A stretch of DNA of 64,000 nt. Origin: Agrostemma githago (taxonomy: Eukaryota; Streptophyta; Magnoliopsida; Caryophyllales; Caryophyllaceae). The translations under genes were made by a program, and so were the position numbers. The number at the start of each line of letters is the position of its first letter. Within the stretch, counting starts at the first letter, position 1. The notes under the pieces are model-generated. The model searched no databases, was not told the DNA's origin, and saw only the letters and a list, made by a program, of their open reading frames with translations. Where the stretch lies: NCBI GenBank assembly GCA_958450325.1, contig OY288259.1, positions 59,794,987 to 59,858,986 on the forward strand, written 5' to 3'. Below, one piece after another: positions 21,613-32,124 of the stretch.

Positions 21613-22135
21613 TAATATACTAAGACGGTCGTCAAAGTTTGTTAGGAAATTTGATATTATTATGGAAAGTTTATGGAATAGTTAACCCAATAATAACAAT
21701 ATTAATTAACCATTAAGTAATAAACTAATTATCGTGGAACTTAATTGTGGTATAAATATCTGAAATTTGTGGTGTAAATATCTGCCCTAAATTAAATATT
21801 TGTGGAAGTAACGTTGATTTTAATGTGTTTGATCCTTCGAGATAAAATGGGAGTATATTACATATTTACATTATTAAAAGAAGTACATACGGAGTATGAT
21901 ATTAATATCTTTAAGTAGCTAATCATATTAATATCAGCTTCTCACGGACTATTTGACTATTTCATTATCATAATTGTAACATAAAAAGATTTAAAATACT
22001 CTGTAATATTATAGAAGGACAACAAATGATCGATGCGAAAGAGTAATAATGTAAAGTGTTATCGATTATTTAAATAAAATAGATCAAACATTTTTTTAAA
22101 AAATAATAATGTTTACTTTCAAAGTACTCCATATA
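21613..22135. other. Upstream region of NAC-like copy 1
   Basis: AT-rich. The first ~170 bases (to about 21790, with ACTAAGACGGTCGTCAAAG) are conserved upstream of copy 2 and so belong to the duplicated promoter. Beyond ~21800 the copies diverge. No gene seen. Confidence 0.5.
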
Positions 22136-22335
22136 CGCCGGTTTGTATACTCGATTTCAAGCTCGATTTATGCGCGGTTTGGGCTCGAATTTCAAGGCAT
22201 TCTCGTAGCCTATCTTCACGTACTCCCCCACCCATGTTCGAACCCGCATCTATGCCTTCCCAAACCACCTGTTTTCAGCAGACACATCTCGGACAAATAC
22301 CTAGAAACTCGACTACAAACACCTCTCTAAAATCC
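22136..22335. repeat. Duplicated ~200-bp block X, copy 1
   Basis: CGCCGGTTTGTATACTCGAT through CACATCTTTTGCGCACGAACC repeats at 26737-26945 (offset ~4601). It leads into the 178-bp repeat in both places and shows that ~4.6 kb was duplicated as a unit. No coding signal. Confidence 0.88.
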
Positions 22336-22621
22336 TCACATCTTTTGCGCACGAACCAACCAAACTTCTGCCTCGATTTCCGTGTCTATTCTCTCAAAAC
22401 GACTTCCATATTTTCACAGTTTCAAATTCTACGCTTAACGAAGATTCTAGAACATCCTTCGGATCTGATTCTTGTTGAGAAACGAGTGAGATATTGGTGT
22501 ATGAAAAACGCTGCTCGGATTTACATAAAAATCTGTTTTCGCGCGCAGACCAGGCTCTTTCACCTCGATTTTCGTGCCCATATTTTCAAAACGACCTCCA
22601 TATTTCCACAGTTTCAAACTC
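22336..22621 (+). repeat. ~178-bp tandem repeat, array C (about 1.6 units)
   Basis: It carries the landmarks TCAAAACGACTTCCATATTT, GAACATCCTTCGGATCTGAT and GAAAAACGCTGCTCGGATTT. It switches abruptly to the 330-bp repeat after TTTCAAACTCTAG at ~22623. Confidence 0.8.
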
Positions 22622-24050
22622 TAGAAAGATAATGCTTAATAATGAAATGTTAGAACCTGACGACACGATATAAAATAGAGTTTAAAACATGTTTCAACAG
22701 ATTCCGACACGTCTCAAAAGACAATTTTATCGCTTTTAAATGTCTCTATTGGAGACCTAATGACCCTCATAATACTCTGAGGCATGTTATTTAGTGTGGA
22801 GATTGTTCAGTGCGAATAAGTATCCTTTTTATTCCGGGACCCAAAAAGCCGAAAAAACGTGGATAATAACCTTCAAAATCAATCGTTTTCTGCTGTTTTC
22901 GATAGAGATTAAAAATGTTCTAAAGCACGAATTTTTTTTTTGGTCAAAGCTTGTCTATACGAAGATAATGATTAATAATGAATGTTATAACATGCCGCCA
23001 CGATATAAAATAGAATTTAAACCATGTTTCAGCGGATTCCGACACGTCACAAAAGACGATTTTTTAGCTTTTAAATGTCTCTATTGGAGATCATAAATGA
23101 CCCTCATAATACTTTCGAGGCATATTATTTGAAGTGGAGATTGTTCAACGCGAATAAGGACCCTTGTTTTTCCGGGATCCAAAAGGCTGAAAAACGTGGA
23201 TAATAATCTTCAAAATTGATCGTTTTCGACTGTTTTCGAGAAAGATTAAAAATGTTCTAAAACATGAACTTTTTTGGTCAAACCTTGATTATAGGAAGAT
23301 AATGCTTAATAATGAATGTTAGAACCTACCGACACGATATAAAATAGAGTAAATAACCTGTTTCAACATATTCCGACACATCTCAAAAGACGATTTTTAT
23401 ACGGAGTAGCTTTTAATTGCCTCTATTGGTGACCAAATGACCCTCATAATACTCCGAGACATGTTATTTGGTGTAGAGATTGTTCAGCGCGAATAAGAAC
23501 CCTTTTTATTCTGGGAGCCAAAATGCCAAAAAAACATGGATAAATAACCTTCAAAATCGATCGTTTTCAGCTGTTTTCGAGAGAGATTAGAAATGTTCTA
23601 AAACACGAAATTTTTTTGGTCAAAGCTTGTCTATAGGAAGATAATGCCTAATAATGAATGTTAGAACCTGCGGACACGATATAAAATAAAGTTTAAAACA
23701 AGTTTCAACAGATTCCGACATGTCTCAAAAGACGATTTTATAGCTTTTACAGGTCTCTATTTGACACCAAATGACCCTCATAATACTCTGAGACTTGTTA
23801 TTTGGTGTGGAGATTTTTCAGCGCGAATAAGGACTCTTTTTATTCCGGGACCCAAAATGTCAAAACAACGTGGATAATAACCTTCAAAATCGAACGTTTT
23901 CGGCTATTTTCGAGAAATTAAAAATGTTCTATAACACGATTTTTTTTTGGTCAAAGCTTGTCTATAGGAAGATAATACTTAATAATGAATGTTAGAACCT
24001 ATCGACACGATATAAAATAGATTATAAAACTTGTTTTTATACTATTCCGA
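22622..24050 (+). repeat. ~330-bp tandem repeat, array 3 (about 4.3 units)
   Basis: Same family as arrays 1 and 2, more diverged unit to unit, e.g. an ACGGAGTA insertion near 23400. It is absent from the second 4.6-kb duplicate (after 26945), so it was inserted or lost after duplication. Confidence 0.85.
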
Positions 24051-24700
24051 CATTTCGTTTTTGCGTACGAACCAGCCTTCTTCTGACTGGATATTCGTGC
24101 CTATCCTATCAAAACGACTTCCATATTTTCATAGTTTCAAAATCTAAGCTTTACGAAGATTCTGGAACATCTTTCGAATCTGATTCTCGTTGAGAAACGA
24201 GTAAGAAATTGGTATTTGAAAAACGTTACTCGGATATACAAATGTCTGTTTTCGCGCGCACACTGTGCCCTCTTTACCTCGATTCTTGTGCCAATATTTT
24301 CAAAACGACCTCTATCTTTCCCTATTTTCATAGTATAAACTTAACGCAGATTTAGTAACATCTTTCAGGTCTGATTTTCGTTGAGAAACAAGTGAGATAT
24401 TAGTGTTTGAAAAGCGCTACTCGGATTTACAAAAGTCTGTTTCTAGCGCAAACCAGGCCCTTTGTATTTCGATTTTCGTGCCTATATTTTCAAAACGAAT
24501 TCAATATTTCCACAAATTCAAATAATACAGTTTACGCAGATTCCAGAACATCTTTCAGATTTGATTTTCGTTGCGAAATGAGTATGATCCTAGTGTTTGA
24601 AAAACGCTACTCGTATTTGCCAAAAAACCGTATACAATTATTCAATCCTCGTCGGCGACAGATCCTCTAGACAAAATCTACGATTGATCGATCGTAAAAT
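24051..24700 (+). repeat. ~178-bp tandem repeat, array D (about 3.5 units)
   Basis: Near copy of arrays A and B, again starting TTCGTTTTTGCGTACGAACC and ending in the trailer AATCCTCGTCGGCGACAG at 24645, followed by the NAC 3' flank. Confidence 0.85.
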
Positions 24701-24828
24701 TAATGAATATTTCATTGCCATAATAAATTACAACAAACATGTAATAAGCTGTAAGTAATGTGTGGAAATATATGGTTAGATTATATAAATAATTATGTCT
24801 TTTGCAACTCATGGTTTTGTGCTACAAC

Positions 24829-26085
24829 TCAAATCGAGGGTAATTCTTGCGCCCAACTCAAATCGATACCATCGAACAAAGAAAATCCTTGGTCTGCGGT
24901 TGTAGAGTCCTCGAGACCGAAGATTTGTTCTGCATCTTGTAAGAATTGTTCAGCATCTTCAAACAGCGTCTCCCCTATATCGAAAGTTTGATCGTCGTTT
25001 GACTGTGCTACTTGCTCCTTATTATTAGTCTCATCATCATCGTCATCCATCATCATCATCCCTTCTATCTCCGATGCTAATGCCTCATTACTCGCCTCCT
25101 CGACGACCACATCATTGCCCTGCTTGTCATAATCGAGCAACCCTTCTATCTCTGCCGCAAATGCCTCGTCACTCTCCTCCTCGACGACAACATCATTAGT
25201 ATGAGTCTCATCCTTGTTGTCTCCACAACCAAGCAAGCCTTCTATCTCTGCTGCTAATAACGCGTTGTTATGTGCCTCCTCGTCATTAGGCTGAGGCAGA
25301 ACTGGAATCATCCCATAATAATCATTGTTAGGGTTAGCATCATCGGTTCTTGTATCGTCCATGGCGGCTGAATAATCGTCGTTGTAATTAGACAGAGGCG
25401 CAGCTTGAATCATCCCATAATCTTGGTTATTATTAGGGTTAACGACGAAGCTGGAATTATTGCACTCATCAATACGACCTCGTTTAATACATGTACTCAT
25501 CCCTTCTTGGAAGTCATCATCTAATGGCATAACAGTAGCGTAAGTCCGACTCCTCTTCATCGCCCTACACCTCTCGACATCATCATCATCACAAGACTCG
25601 GGTTTCTTGATGATATGACACAACACAACATCAACGTTTCGATCGAGAGAAGAATACTCGTGCATCATCCACTCATCCTCCTCCTCCCTTTCGCTCCCTC
25701 CTTCAACAACAACCGGCTTAAACTTGAAGTACTTCTCGATCCCTATAGCGTTGTGACCACGGTCATACACTTTCTTAGTCTTGGACTTCTCCAACCAAGT
25801 TCCGTGACCTTTGATGACGCGACAGATGCGCTTGCCATTGGGATTAGACTTGGTGAGATGGGTGAAGAAGAAGCCTTCATCGACGTCATTGGCGCCACGA
25901 GAATGCATGGTGGAAGACAAGATGTGGAAGGGGTGACCGGAGTAGACGTCGAAGTCCAAGAACTGAGGGTAGCATGGAGGCAAGGCTTGCCCACTAAGCT
26001 TCATACCAAGGAAATACGAAACTAGTTGAACCTTCGTAGGGTGGAATCGAACGCCGAGGGGTAGCAAGTAATTTGTTGTCATCAT
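24829..26085 (-). CDS. Divergent NAC-domain transcription factor, copy 2 (418 aa)
   Basis: Paralogue of the gene at 20223-21488: same single-exon structure, same NAC subdomains A-E in residues ~7-168, and same acidic EIEGLL repeats. Differences are small indels in Asp/Glu or repeat stretches (e.g. REEEDE for EVEVEDE; loss of SALEEM) and the tail. Here a ~35-bp duplication containing CAACTCAAATCGA changes the end to DLSWAQELPSI instead of DLSCSTKP. The frame is intact and indels are multiples of three apart from the tail, suggesting that selection has kept it coding. A TATA box is conserved at 26194-26204. It is probably a nuclear transcription regulator; biological role unknown. Confidence 0.88.
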   Translation of the reverse strand: MMTTNYLLPLGVRFHPTKVQLVSYFLGMKLSGQALPPCYPQFLDFDVYSGHPFHILSSTMHSRGANDVDEGFFFTHLTKSNPNGKRICRVIKGHGTWLEKSKTKKVYDRGHNAIGIEKYFKFKPVVVEGGSEREEEDEWMMHEYSSLDRNVDVVLCHIIKKPESCDDDDVERCRAMKRSRTYATVMPLDDDFQEGMSTCIKRGRIDECNNSSFVVNPNNNQDYGMIQAAPLSNYNDDYSAAMDDTRTDDANPNNDYYGMIPVLPQPNDEEAHNNALLAAEIEGLLGCGDNKDETHTNDVVVEEESDEAFAAEIEGLLDYDKQGNDVVVEEASNEALASEIEGMMMMDDDDDETNNKEQVAQSNDDQTFDIGETLFEDAEQFLQDAEQIFGLEDSTTADQGFSLFDGIDLSWAQELPSI

Positions 26086-26193
26086 TTAATTAGGTATATG
26101 ATTATGATTAATGAAATTAAGGGTACGTAATGAGTTTTTTTGTGTGAAAAAATTACGAGTAATGAATGAATAATGATGGATTAGTGAAGGGGG

Positions 26194-26204
26194 CTTTATA
26201 TATA
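26194..26204 (-). promoter_or_regulatory. TATA box of NAC-like copy 2
   Basis: TATATATAAAG on the minus strand, ~109 bases before the ATG, same context as copy 1. Confidence 0.65.
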
Positions 26205-26736
26205 TAATATACTAAGACGGTCGTCAAAGTTTGTTAGGAACTTTGATATTATTATGGAAAGTTATGGAATAGTTAACCCAATAATAACAATATTAATTAA
26301 CCATTAAGTAATAAACTAATTATCGTGGAACTTGTGGTGTAAATATCTGCCCTAAATATTTGTGGAACCTTGATTTTAACATAATTGTGATTTATTCACA
26401 CATTAGAAAAATCGTATTGACATATATATGTTTATTTTAGGTACCCGTATATGTTGATACCAAAATCTGTAGATCCCGTAAAACACCTAATGATGATAGA
26501 ACGACATATATTAGTTGGCACTGTCGTTATTTGAAGTTTGTATTACGAGATGGAATGAGCGATGTCGATAAAGCATTTTATTAATTTAAATGATTTTTAA
26601 ATTACATATATCAAATGAATTCGTTTTATTGTTTTAAATTGAATCTATTCCATCAAAAATAAATTTATCTTTTTGATTTGAAAAATCAATTTGGAATTTA
26701 GATCGTTCTATAAATTGATTTGAAAACTTGATTTTA
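26205..26736. other. Upstream region of NAC-like copy 2
   Basis: The first ~170 bases match the copy 1 promoter; the rest (26380-26736) is AT-rich and unique, with no gene. Confidence 0.5.
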
Positions 26737-26945
26737 CGCCGGTTTGTATACTCGATTTCAAGCCCGATTTATGCGCAGTTTGGGCTCGAATTTCAAGGCA
26801 TTCTCCTAGCCCATCTTCACTCCCCCACCCATGTTCGAACCCGCATCTATGCCTACCCGAACCACCCGTTTTCAGCAGCCACATCTCAGACAAATACCTA
26901 GAAACCCGACTACAAACACCTCCCTAAAATCATCTCACATCTTTT
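26737..26945. repeat. Duplicated ~200-bp block X, copy 2
   Basis: Near-identical to 22136-22335, with small indels (e.g. loss of ACGTA). It marks the right-hand copy of the 4.6-kb duplication. Confidence 0.88.
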
Positions 26946-27380
26946 GCGCACGAACCAGCGCATCTTCTGCCTCGATTTCCATGTCTATTCTCTCAAAACG
27001 ACTTCCATATTTTCACAGTTTCAAAATCTACATTTAACGAAGATTCAAGAACATCCTTCGGATCTGATTCTTGTTGAGAAACGAGTGAGATATTGGTATA
27101 TGAAAAACGCTACTCGGATTTACAAAAATCTGTTTTCGCGCGCAGACCTGGCTCTTTTCACCTCGATTTTCGTTCCCATATTTTCAAAACGACCTCCATA
27201 TTTCCACATTTTCAAACTCAACACTTTACGCAGACTCCAGAACATCTTTCGGATTTGATTTTCATTCAGAAACGATTGAGATATTAGTGTTTGGAAAACA
27301 TGCACTACTCGGATTTGCCCAAAATAACGTGCTCAATTATTCAATCCTCGTCGGAGGCGGCCCCTCGAGACAAAATCTAC
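26946..27380 (+). repeat. ~178-bp tandem repeat, array E (about 2.3 units)
   Basis: Same family as arrays A-D, ending in the trailer AATCCTCGTCGGAGGCGGCC at 27342, then ACAAAATCTACGATCTATTA. It is the rightmost edge of the satellite/NAC complex. Confidence 0.8.
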
Positions 27381-28174
27381 GATCTATTAAGAGCATGAAG
27401 AAGACAGAGTTGTTATCTTGGCTTTTCATGGTAGATTCCATGCTTGATTTGAGCATCCATTTTTGCTCTGTACCTTCAAGCTTAACTCGCAATTTCAATT
27501 GAGCAAATTAGAGAGATTAATCGAGGTCCGATGACACGTTTTACATACGAGAGGTGCTTTTTAATTTATCGTGAGATTGTGAATTTGTGTAATTTTAATT
27601 CTTGTGGTCGAGTGTGACACTCATGGGTGTTGGAGCCAAGAAACGATATGTGGGGATCCGGGTATTATTAATGTGAAGCGAACCTCTTTAATTGAATAAA
27701 CTTTGACAATGTTTACCGTGAATTTGTGTAATTTCAATTCTAGTGAACGAAGATGTATTAATGGGTAGTATTGATGTGAGGTCAGCCACTTTAATCGAAT
27801 AAAACGTTGACAATATTTATTTGGACATGAGATAGATAATATTTTGGTCATGTACTCGTCTTTTCTTCAATACTCCATAGAAAGATAAGATTTGTAACAA
27901 ATGGTATTTGAACTGGTTAGGAATTACGATGTATGGAGTACTCCGTACGATATTAAGTATACTAACCTTCTTCCTTGTGAGTTTGAATATTGTCACATTT
28001 CGTCTCAAATAAACTCGGGACTTCAAATTGTTTTTGTGTTTAATATGAACTTCGGCGAATGACTAGTTAACTTAATTTTTCTTGCTCCATGAACAAATTA
28101 CTGGGACAAAAAAAATACTTCATAATGAAGAGTGTTTTTATTTGTATCCTTGTTAAGAGATTTATGAACAACAA
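27381..28174. other. Spacer with a degenerate direct repeat
   Basis: No gene. GTGAATTTGTGTAATTT ... CTTTAATTGAATAAACTTTG (27569-27706) recurs imperfectly at 27718-27813, a two-copy tandem repeat of roughly 130 bases. Confidence 0.45.
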
Positions 28175-28178
28175 GACG

Positions 28179-28249
<71 letters not shown>

Positions 28250-28254
28250 CGTCA
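28175..28254 (+). tRNA. trnL-UAG: tRNA-Leu (anticodon UAG)
   Basis: An 80-nt type II tRNA. The acceptor stem GACGGTT pairs with AGCCGTC, with discriminator A. A-box TGGCCGAGTGGTC, anticodon stem CCAGA/TCTGG with loop TTTAGGC giving UAG, a short variable arm typical of Leu, and B-box GGTTCAAATCC are all present. T-rich sequence follows (TTCTTTTTCC) as a Pol III terminator. Nuclear, intronless; reads CUA. Confidence 0.96.
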
Positions 28255-28332
28255 TCATTCTTCTTTTTCCATTTAGCACCAATTCTTTAAAATAAATAAG
28301 AAAGGTAAAAATCTAGTAGTAACTATCAATCA

Positions 28333-28404
28333 GGGCATTTGGTCTAGTGGTATGATTCTCGCTTTGGGTGCGAGAGGTCCCGAGTTCGATTCTCGGAATG
28401 CCCC
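28333..28404 (+). tRNA. trnP-UGG: tRNA-Pro (anticodon UGG)
   Basis: A 72-nt tRNA. The acceptor stem GGGCATT pairs with AATGCCC, with discriminator C. A-box TGGTCTAGTGGT, anticodon stem CTCGC/GCGAG with loop TTTGGGT giving UGG, and B-box GTTCGATTC are present. It is followed by a T run at 28412-28423, a strong Pol III terminator. It lies 78 bases after the tRNA-Leu gene, same strand. Confidence 0.96.
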
Positions 28405-28423
28405 TTTCCTATTTTTTTTTTTT

Positions 28424-28818
28424 GTGCATTATTTGGTCAAGTTTTTAGATTTCTCAACTCTAGTTTTGTCTAGTACGATTGGTACGGAGTATTAAATTAG
28501 TAACCGCCGTCTTTGTGTGAGAGTTCTTACCAATCTCACCTTAAATTCGACCAGACCCTTAAATCCGACTCAAGTACTCAACTAATCCGTTGTTTTTAGG
28601 ATGATGAACCCGTTTTTTTTTGTGTGCATTATTTGCTCGGGGTTTTTAGATTTCTCAACTCTAGTTTTGTCTAGTACGATTGGTACGGAGTATTAAATTA
28701 GTAACCGTGTTTGTGTGAGAGCCTGAGAGGTTTCACCAATCTCACCTTAAATTCGACCAGACCCTTAAATCCGACTCAACTAATCCATTGTTTTTAGGAT
28801 GATGAACCGTTTTTTTTT
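28424..28818 (+). repeat. Two-copy direct repeat, period ~200 bp
   Basis: GTGCATTATTTGG ... TTTTTAGGATGATGAACC occurs at 28424-28612 and again at 28624-28812, with small indels. It begins right at the T run behind tRNA-Pro. No coding signal. Confidence 0.85.
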
Positions 28819-29607
28819 ACCCGCGACTCATTATGAATATACCGTCACTGGTAGTGGTACCATTGGGGGGGGGAACAACATCAATTTGAAATCAGCTGAG
28901 ACTGAGAGTGTTCTAAAATTCAATTGCATTGCATTGCATTCTTTTCTTTTTTTTCTTTTCTCAATCAATCCCTTTAATACCCGCTTTTATCTGTAAGTTT
29001 CCTAACAATCTTGTTCTTCTCTTCTCTAATTTAATTAATCGTAACTTCTAATCACATGAATTTATCCACCTAACTTATACTTAAACCTAATTTTATGATA
29101 CCGTCATTAAATTATTACTCACTAGTTTCTTGCCCTTCTGCAAACTTGATTTTGATGGGTTATTCATTGGCAAAAATTCTTGTGTTAGACGGTCTCACGA
29201 TTACTTTAGGGCGAGATCTCGCGTAATTGCAAATCGCCCATTTCTTGATTCTGATTTTTAGGGTTCCTGAGGTGTTGTTTGGTTAAAATTGAAGCAAAGT
29301 TTTCTGCTTTTGATTATTCAGATGTATGTAAATGTGATTAAATGGGTTCTTTAATTTTACGGAGTGCTTCCCGAATCAGTTTTTGCTATCCCATTTTGAA
29401 TTTTGATTGTGGTGATCGATTAATGATAGCTTTCACCAACTTTTTTTGACAATTTACACTGGCTTAAGAATTTTCAAATAGTATGGAAATCGTCGTTGTG
29501 ATGAAAACTATGAATAAGATGAGTATAATAAGTAAACAAACTTTGAGTTTACGGAAATTGGGATATCTGTGATTTTTGTTGATAGGAGATTTGTGAGAGG
29601 CACTAAG

Positions 29608-31483
29608 ATGGCAACAGAGTCATCGGATGGGGAGGACGGAAAGCTAGTTGGGGGCAGCAAGCATTTGGCTGTGGACGGTGATCTAAGAGAGATGACAAAG
29701 AATGCTGCTTGGAGTGTTAGTTCTTGCAAGCCTGGTAACGGCGTTCAATGTCTCCGAGATGACAATTTTGAGACTTATTGGCAGTTAAGTGCTCGCTGTT
29801 TCTAATCCGAACTCTCATTTGTTAACCTTCTCAGTAGTTTTTGCTCGTACTAGGCGTGGCTTAATTTCTTGCCTTGTGTTTTTATTTAGATCTGATGGAG
29901 CGCAGCCTCATCTTATAAACATTCAGTTCCAGAAGAAAGTGAAACTGCAAGTAATGGGGCTAATCCATTGTTTATTCAGGCTTATTTGTTGTCGTGTTTT
30001 TTGTTTCCACTGTTTGCGACTCGCTGTTCTCTGAGCTCAGATACCATTTTTGGTTTCAGCTAATTGTTCTCTATGTTGATTACAAGCTAGATGAGAGCTA
30101 CACACCAAATAAGATTTCTATACGAGCTGGTGACGGCTTCCATAACCTGAAGGTAAATTTTCAATGCCTAAATCTATCACTTGTTTCATCTCCGTTTTTG
30201 AGGTGAATGGCTATTTGCTTGAAATCATCATGGTACTTCAGACGATTAAATCTTAATGTTCAAACTCGTGTACAATGGCCTCACGGTGAGACAGTTAAGA
30301 CTTTGTAAAACTGTAAGGTTCTTAAATGTTAAATTAGAGGGTTACCTTTCATCTTACATGGTTTCATCATGAGACCCTTTTGTTCATTCACAATTTTAAG
30401 TTATATCACGCAGAATTTTCATGTTGATGTAATCGTATGAGTGTGGACACCATCATGTTCGGAATAACAATCACAGATTCACAGCACATAAACTCCTTAT
30501 CTGCTTAGTATACCCAATTTTTTCTTTAAACACAGAAACACATGAGGAAGCTGTAAGAATTCTTTTTACTTATGCAGACGAAGTAACCACGACTTTTGAT
30601 TATAAAACCAGTGTGTTCAATTTTCTGTGTTTTTTGTTTAAATTTCCAGGAGATAAAGGCAGTGGAACTAGTCAAGCCCACCGGCTGGGTGCATATATCG
30701 TTATCTGGAAATGATCCACGGTGAGGAACTCTAATAGTTACTGAAGGCTCTTTAGTTGCTTGTTTGCCTCTACTTTTGAGGTGAATTTCATTATTAAGTT
30801 TCACTTTCACTTAACTTCACGACTTTTTACCCCTTTACATTCGCCGCTCTTATAAGTAACATTCATTTTCAGACTGAATGAGTGGTTTGCAGTTTTTACT
30901 TTTTACAGTTCTTAGATAGATAGATTAGATGCACACCTGAACGGCTGAACTCCATCTCTTTGAGCCAATGTTGATTAAGTGTTTTTTCATCGTGACAGGG
31001 AAGTTTTTGTCAATACCTTTATGCTGCAAATCGCTGTATTATCTAATCACCTTAACGGTAGGGATACGCATGTGCGCCAGATCAAAGTCTATGGACCTCG
31101 ACCGTAAGTTGATATTTACTTTTAATTATCTTAATTTGTGCTATTCTTTCTTTTAATGATTTTCAATTTCCTGCAAAACCACAAACTCTAATCACAGACT
31201 TTGGAATTTGGTGTTCATTGAACTGTCTGCGATTCTTATATTGTCAACTGTGAAGTAGCTGTTGGTAACACCAACATGCTTTCGACATACGGATAAAATT
31301 GTGCTACACGGAATCCATCACCGCTAGTCGTGAACTATTGTGAAACTATGTAATTCGATAGGAATACGGAGTATGATGAGTAAAATCATAATCTTGGACA
31401 TTGATTGGAACAGGAACCCTATTCCATGTCAACCTTTCCAGTTCACCTCAGCCGAGTTTGTGACATATTCAACCGTGAGATAA
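29608..31483 (+). CDS. APC10: APC10/DOC1, anaphase-promoting complex subunit 10 (191 aa, six coding exons)
   Basis: Coding exons: 29608-29783, 29890-29950, 30060-30152, 30650-30720, 30999-31103, 31414-31483. All have GT/AG borders and joined phase is perfect (576 nt, 191 aa plus stop). The protein starts MATESSDGEDGKLVGGSKHL and its DOC domain (residues ~25-185) includes AAWSVSSCKPGNGVQCLRDD, WQSDGAQPHLINIQFQKKV, YVDYKLDESYTPNKISIRAG, VKPTGWVHISLSGNDPREVF and HVRQIKVYGPRPNPIPCQPF. This is the subunit that, with the coactivator, holds D-box substrates on the APC/C ubiquitin ligase. The length matches plant APC10. It ends in STVR; the APC10 C-terminal dipeptide is used to dock to TPR subunits, usually Ile/Leu-Arg. 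The upstream leader region (about 28990-29600) may contain a leader intron. Confidence 0.96.
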
Positions 31484-31761
31484 GGACGTCGGACACTGCT
31501 CGTTGTTGTATCATGTTGGATTGTATATTTGTCAAAGAGTTTTGCATGTAAAATTAGTGTAAACATGAAGTTTACATTCAAGTGAAAGATTGAATTCATT
31601 TTGCATTGAAACTATAACTTTTTAAGATTTGGTTTACTATGAGACCGTCTTTGTCTTATATAACGAACGATCTCTGTATTTATATATTGAAACAAACATG
31701 AATTAGGATTTAGGAGGCATTGAAACACAGACGAGAGAATAAAAAGACATGATTTTGGTTA

Positions 31762-32085
31762 CTAATCCGTACTTTTGTGGGTTGCCCAATCATGTGCATG
31801 TAGAGCTCGATTTTTTTGTATGGTAATCATTCGATGAAGTTGGTCGCATACATCAACACAACTACCGTGACACTTCTTCTTCGTAGCTCCAATTACATGC
31901 GTACATATTTCCATACACTTATCCTGGCATGATGAATCCGTCGTCGGTGCTTCTGCCGGACTTGGACCCAAACCTAAACCCAAACCCGGTGATAGCGTTT
32001 CTCCATTTACCTTCGGTGGTGTGTTCAATATTATTAAGCTCAGTAAGAGCAATATTGAAATGACGACTTCTCTTTGAGATTTCAT
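31762..32085 (-). CDS. Small secreted cysteine-rich peptide (107 aa)
   Basis: The chosen start is the Met at 32085 (MKSQREVVISILLLLSLIIL), which puts a clean signal peptide at the N-terminus, cleaved near KVNG/ETLSP; an in-frame Met 13 codons upstream (32124) would bury it. After a Gly/Leu/Pro-rich linker (GLGLGLGPSPAEAP), six cysteines follow the pattern CX3CX3C-X10-CX3CX3C. This resembles thionin-like or hairpin-type plant peptides, but I cannot assign a family. It is probably exported to the apoplast. No intron is needed. It is convergent with APC10, 278 bases away. Confidence 0.7.
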   Translation of the reverse strand: MKSQREVVISILLLLSLIILNTPPKVNGETLSPGLGLGLGPSPAEAPTTDSSCQDKCMEICTHVIGATKKKCHGSCVDVCDQLHRMITIQKNRALHAHDWATHKSTD

Positions 32086-32124
32086 TTTCGTCTTCGTTCT
32101 TCTTCCCGTTTCTTTAACAGACAA

